Assembly: GCA_020054965.1 (NCBI GenBank)
Contig: JAIMZO010000079.1
Coordinates: forward strand, 1 to 7,144
DNA length: 7,144 nucleotides
Direction: 5' to 3'
Source: Spirochaeta sp.
GTDB taxonomy: Bacteria; Spirochaetota; Spirochaetia; Sphaerochaetales; Sphaerochaetaceae
Positions within the stretch are counted from its first letter, which is position 1, and the number at the start of each line of letters is the position of its first letter. Made by a program: the position numbers and the translations under genes. Shown piece by piece: positions 5,445 to 7,144 of this stretch. The notes under the pieces were generated by a model, which saw only the letters and a list, made by a program, of their open reading frames with translations, searched no databases and was not told the DNA's origin.

Positions 5445-6818
5445 CTAATACAGGACGGTCTCAACCCCTTCCAGTCCACTAAGCTCCTGATACGCTTTCC
5501 CAAAACCGGCAAGTACATCATCACACCCGCTTTTCATCATCGAGACAAAGAGCCGATCTTCATCCAGGCCAAGGTTGCCCGTGGTCCCAATACTGCTTCT
5601 GTTCATGATGGTCTGCAGGGGATCAGCCTTAGCGACCTCCTCCAGATGCAGCCCTACATCCTTGTAGGTATCACGGAAGTTCTTTCCTTCAAGCACTCCC
5701 TGGAGAACCACATCGGTGGCATACAGCTCAGGGGTACATCCTGCAATCAAGGCATCCTCATTGACTTGCAGTCCATCCATCATCCTGCCGAAAATCTGTA
5801 CCAACTGCCATGTGGCCTTTGTCCCAGCCAGCAAAGGCTCCTTGGTATCCTGGAAATCACGGTTGTAGCCGGAAGGGAGGCTCCTGATAATCGATTTGAC
5901 CCTTGCGGCGCAGCTGGAGACCACTGAGGAACGACTTCGTGCAAGCTCAAGTCCATCAGGATTTTTCTTCTGCGGCATGATGGAAGAACCTGTACAGAGC
6001 TCCTTGGGAAGGGAAAAATACCCGAACTCAGGAAGGGTGAACAGGATCAAATCCTGGGCAAGCTTGCTCAGGGTAAGTGCAATATAATCACAACCATCGA
6101 GCAGGATTGCCTCAAACTTACCCCTGCTGTTGTTTGCATACAGTACATTGTTTTGCACACGGGTGAAACCCATCTGCTCGGCAGTGAATTGTCTGTCCAG
6201 CGGCAAAGGAACTCCATAACTGGCCGCTGAGCCGAGAGGGCTTTGGTCGAACAGCCAAGAGAGGTGCATCAGATGCTGTGCCTCATCATAAAGCTCCTCA
6301 GCATAGCTTGCTGCCCAGAGGCCAAGGGAAGATGGCATGGCAATCTGCATATGGGTGCGCCCCGGCATGGGAACCTCTGCATACTTTTCTGCAAAGGAGA
6401 GCAGCGTCTCACAGAGCTCTCCGGTAGCCCTGCAGAGCTTCAGGGTGAATTCACGCATCCAAATCCTCAGGGCTGTCTGTACCTGGTCGTTCCTGCTCCG
6501 TCCTGTATGAATTTTCTTCCCCACCTCACCATACTCTTCAGTCAGGAATCCCTCGATAGCCGTATGGCAATCCTCATTTTCCTTGGTAATGGGAAATGAG
6601 TCTTCCATTTTGAGGGAAATGACTCTTTTCAAGCCCTCTTCCAGGGATGCAAGTTCCTCTGCATCCAGGATTCCTATATGATGCAATCCTCGTGCATGAG
6701 CGATGGACCCCAGACAATCGGCGATAACCAATTGCTGGTCCAGAATGTAATCGTTGCCGACGGTGAATTCCTCCATCAAGGAATCAAGTGAATAATCTTT
6801 CTGCCAAAGCTTGGACAT
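5445..6818 (-). CDS. argH: Argininosuccinate lyase
   Basis: The product has 457 residues, the usual length. It splits argininosuccinate into arginine and fumarate, the last step of arginine synthesis, as a cytosolic homotetramer of the fumarase/aspartase superfamily. The three superfamily blocks are present: KKIHTGRSRNDQVQT (101-115), GRTHMQIAMPSSLG (153-166, with the catalytic-pocket Thr155-His156), and the signature GSSIMPQKKNPDGLE (277-291) holding the catalytic serine in the mobile loop. The EDCHTAIEGFL block (82-92) matches the family's E-D-x-H-x-x-x-E region, and LGSIAHARGL (36-45) is also typical. The classical N-terminal LWGGRF reads LWQKDY here, as in a divergent branch of ArgH. No other arginine gene is in the window, so argG must lie elsewhere. 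Start at the ATG at 6818 is supported by a GGAGG ten bases upstream and a good promoter. Confidence 0.94.
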   Translation of the reverse strand: MSKLWQKDYSLDSLMEEFTVGNDYILDQQLVIADCLGSIAHARGLHHIGILDAEELASLEEGLKRVISLKMEDSFPITKENEDCHTAIEGFLTEEYGEVGKKIHTGRSRNDQVQTALRIWMREFTLKLCRATGELCETLLSFAEKYAEVPMPGRTHMQIAMPSSLGLWAASYAEELYDEAQHLMHLSWLFDQSPLGSAASYGVPLPLDRQFTAEQMGFTRVQNNVLYANNSRGKFEAILLDGCDYIALTLSKLAQDLILFTLPEFGYFSLPKELCTGSSIMPQKKNPDGLELARSRSSVVSSCAARVKSIIRSLPSGYNRDFQDTKEPLLAGTKATWQLVQIFGRMMDGLQVNEDALIAGCTPELYATDVVLQGVLEGKNFRDTYKDVGLHLEEVAKADPLQTIMNRSSIGTTGNLGLDEDRLFVSMMKSGCDDVLAGFGKAYQELSGLEGVETVLY

Positions 6819-6828
6819 GTGTGTACAG

Positions 6829-6833
6829 CCTCC
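6829..6833 (-). promoter_or_regulatory. Shine-Dalgarno of argH
   Basis: GGAGG on the minus strand ends ten bases before the ATG at 6818. The spacing is slightly long but usable, and no other in-frame start fits better. Confidence 0.65.
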
Positions 6834-6845
6834 ATGAATGAGGAA

Positions 6846-6874
6846 AGTCTATTGGCTATCACCATGCCTGTCAA
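6846..6874 (-). promoter_or_regulatory. Sigma-70-type promoter of argH
   Basis: On the minus strand a perfect TTGACA (6869-6874) and TAGACT (6846-6851, four of six) are exactly 17 bases apart. Initiation near 6839 gives a leader of about 20 bases that includes the GGAGG. This is the best promoter in the window. I see no arginine-repressor-like palindrome overlapping it. Confidence 0.65.
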
Positions 6875-6910
6875 TTGAAGCAAAGACACATCATTCCAGA
6901 CTTCAGTACC

Positions 6911-7144
6911 ATGAGATATTTTGTACTTGCCATATTACTTACCATGTTTCTCTGTATTGGATGTGGGTGCGACCACCAGGGGCCTAGCCCCATCAATCTA
7001 TTGAGTGCAGTAGACAGCACCCCTCCTACCCTGCTGGCAATCAGTTCTCTCGACCAGTATTCTGCACTTCTTCTCTTTGATGAACCCATTAATGAGCATG
7101 AAGTCCTCCTCCAAGCAAGAGGAAATGGGATTGCAAGCAAGCTG
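6911..7144 (+). CDS. Putative lipoprotein with Ig-like N-terminal region, 5' part (cut by right window edge)
   Basis: From the ATG at 6911, 78 codons run open to the window edge. The start MRYFVLAILLTMFLCIGCGC is a signal peptide with one arginine, a hydrophobic core and a cysteine at 18 preceded by Ile-Gly. This is a relaxed lipobox (Cys at -3 instead of Leu/Val), which spirochaetes tolerate better than E. coli; Cys20 is an alternative. After it, DSTPPTLLAISSLDQYSALLLFDEPI (residues 35-60) follows the D-x-x-P-P-x-x-x-x-x pattern ending in L-F-x-E-P-I. This resembles the first strands of the bacterial Ig-like (SbsA-type) domain that begins many surface proteins. It is probably an envelope-anchored protein, function unknown. 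No Shine-Dalgarno or clear promoter is seen upstream. It is divergent from argH across a 92-base gap. Confidence 0.65.
   Translation, partial: MRYFVLAILLTMFLCIGCGCDHQGPSPINLLSAVDSTPPTLLAISSLDQYSALLLFDEPINEHEVLLQARGNGIASKL

Noticed and set aside
1..7144. Signs of a defence island, phage, transposon, CRISPR array or biosynthetic cluster
   Set aside because: I saw no direct-repeat arrays, terminal inverted repeats, recombinase or nuclease genes, or toxin-antitoxin-like small gene pairs; the gene content is housekeeping.

Overview
The window is a stretch of ordinary bacterial chromosome of roughly balanced base composition. It carries five complete protein genes and two cut by the window edges. 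Nothing in it looks mobile: there is no insertion sequence, integrase, CRISPR array, tRNA or rRNA. The gene types suggest a spirochaete, perhaps of the Sphaerochaeta kind. The main hints are a long-form ribose-phosphate pyrophosphokinase with an extra N-terminal segment and the overall flavour of the other proteins. This assignment is an inference from memory of protein families, not a search result.

Layout from left to right: (i) the 5' part of a DMT/EamA membrane permease on the minus strand, running off the left edge; (ii) a divergent yjbQ-family gene on the plus strand, with a strong ribosome binding site and an extended -10 promoter; (iii) a class I PLP-dependent aminotransferase on the minus strand, convergent with yjbQ and separated from it by one base; (iv) prs-like PRPP synthetase on the minus strand, upstream of the aminotransferase, with a large hairpin spanning its stop codon; (v) a Na+/phosphate cotransporter-type protein with a PhoU-like tail on the plus strand, divergent from prs and preceded by a perfect 17-bp palindrome; (vi) argH (argininosuccinate lyase) on the minus strand, convergent with the transporter across a strong bidirectional terminator; (vii) the 5' end of a plus-strand putative lipoprotein, divergent from argH and cut by the right edge.

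The genes are mostly single transcription units in alternating orientation, so this is not one pathway operon. They cover housekeeping work: PRPP for nucleotide, histidine and tryptophan synthesis; amino-group transfer; the last step of arginine synthesis; and phosphate-linked transport. The prs and aminotransferase genes point the same way with about 90 bases between them and could share a transcript, but the hairpin and a separate Shine-Dalgarno leave this open.

I found no convincing undescribed system. The points most worth a second look are the loss of a usually conserved histidine in the YjbQ-family protein, the palindrome against the start codon of the transporter, a promoter placed so that prs may be leaderless, and the unusual N-terminal insertion and C-terminal tail of the PRPP synthetase. 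All gene-free gaps are shorter than about 140 bases and are described through the sites they hold.
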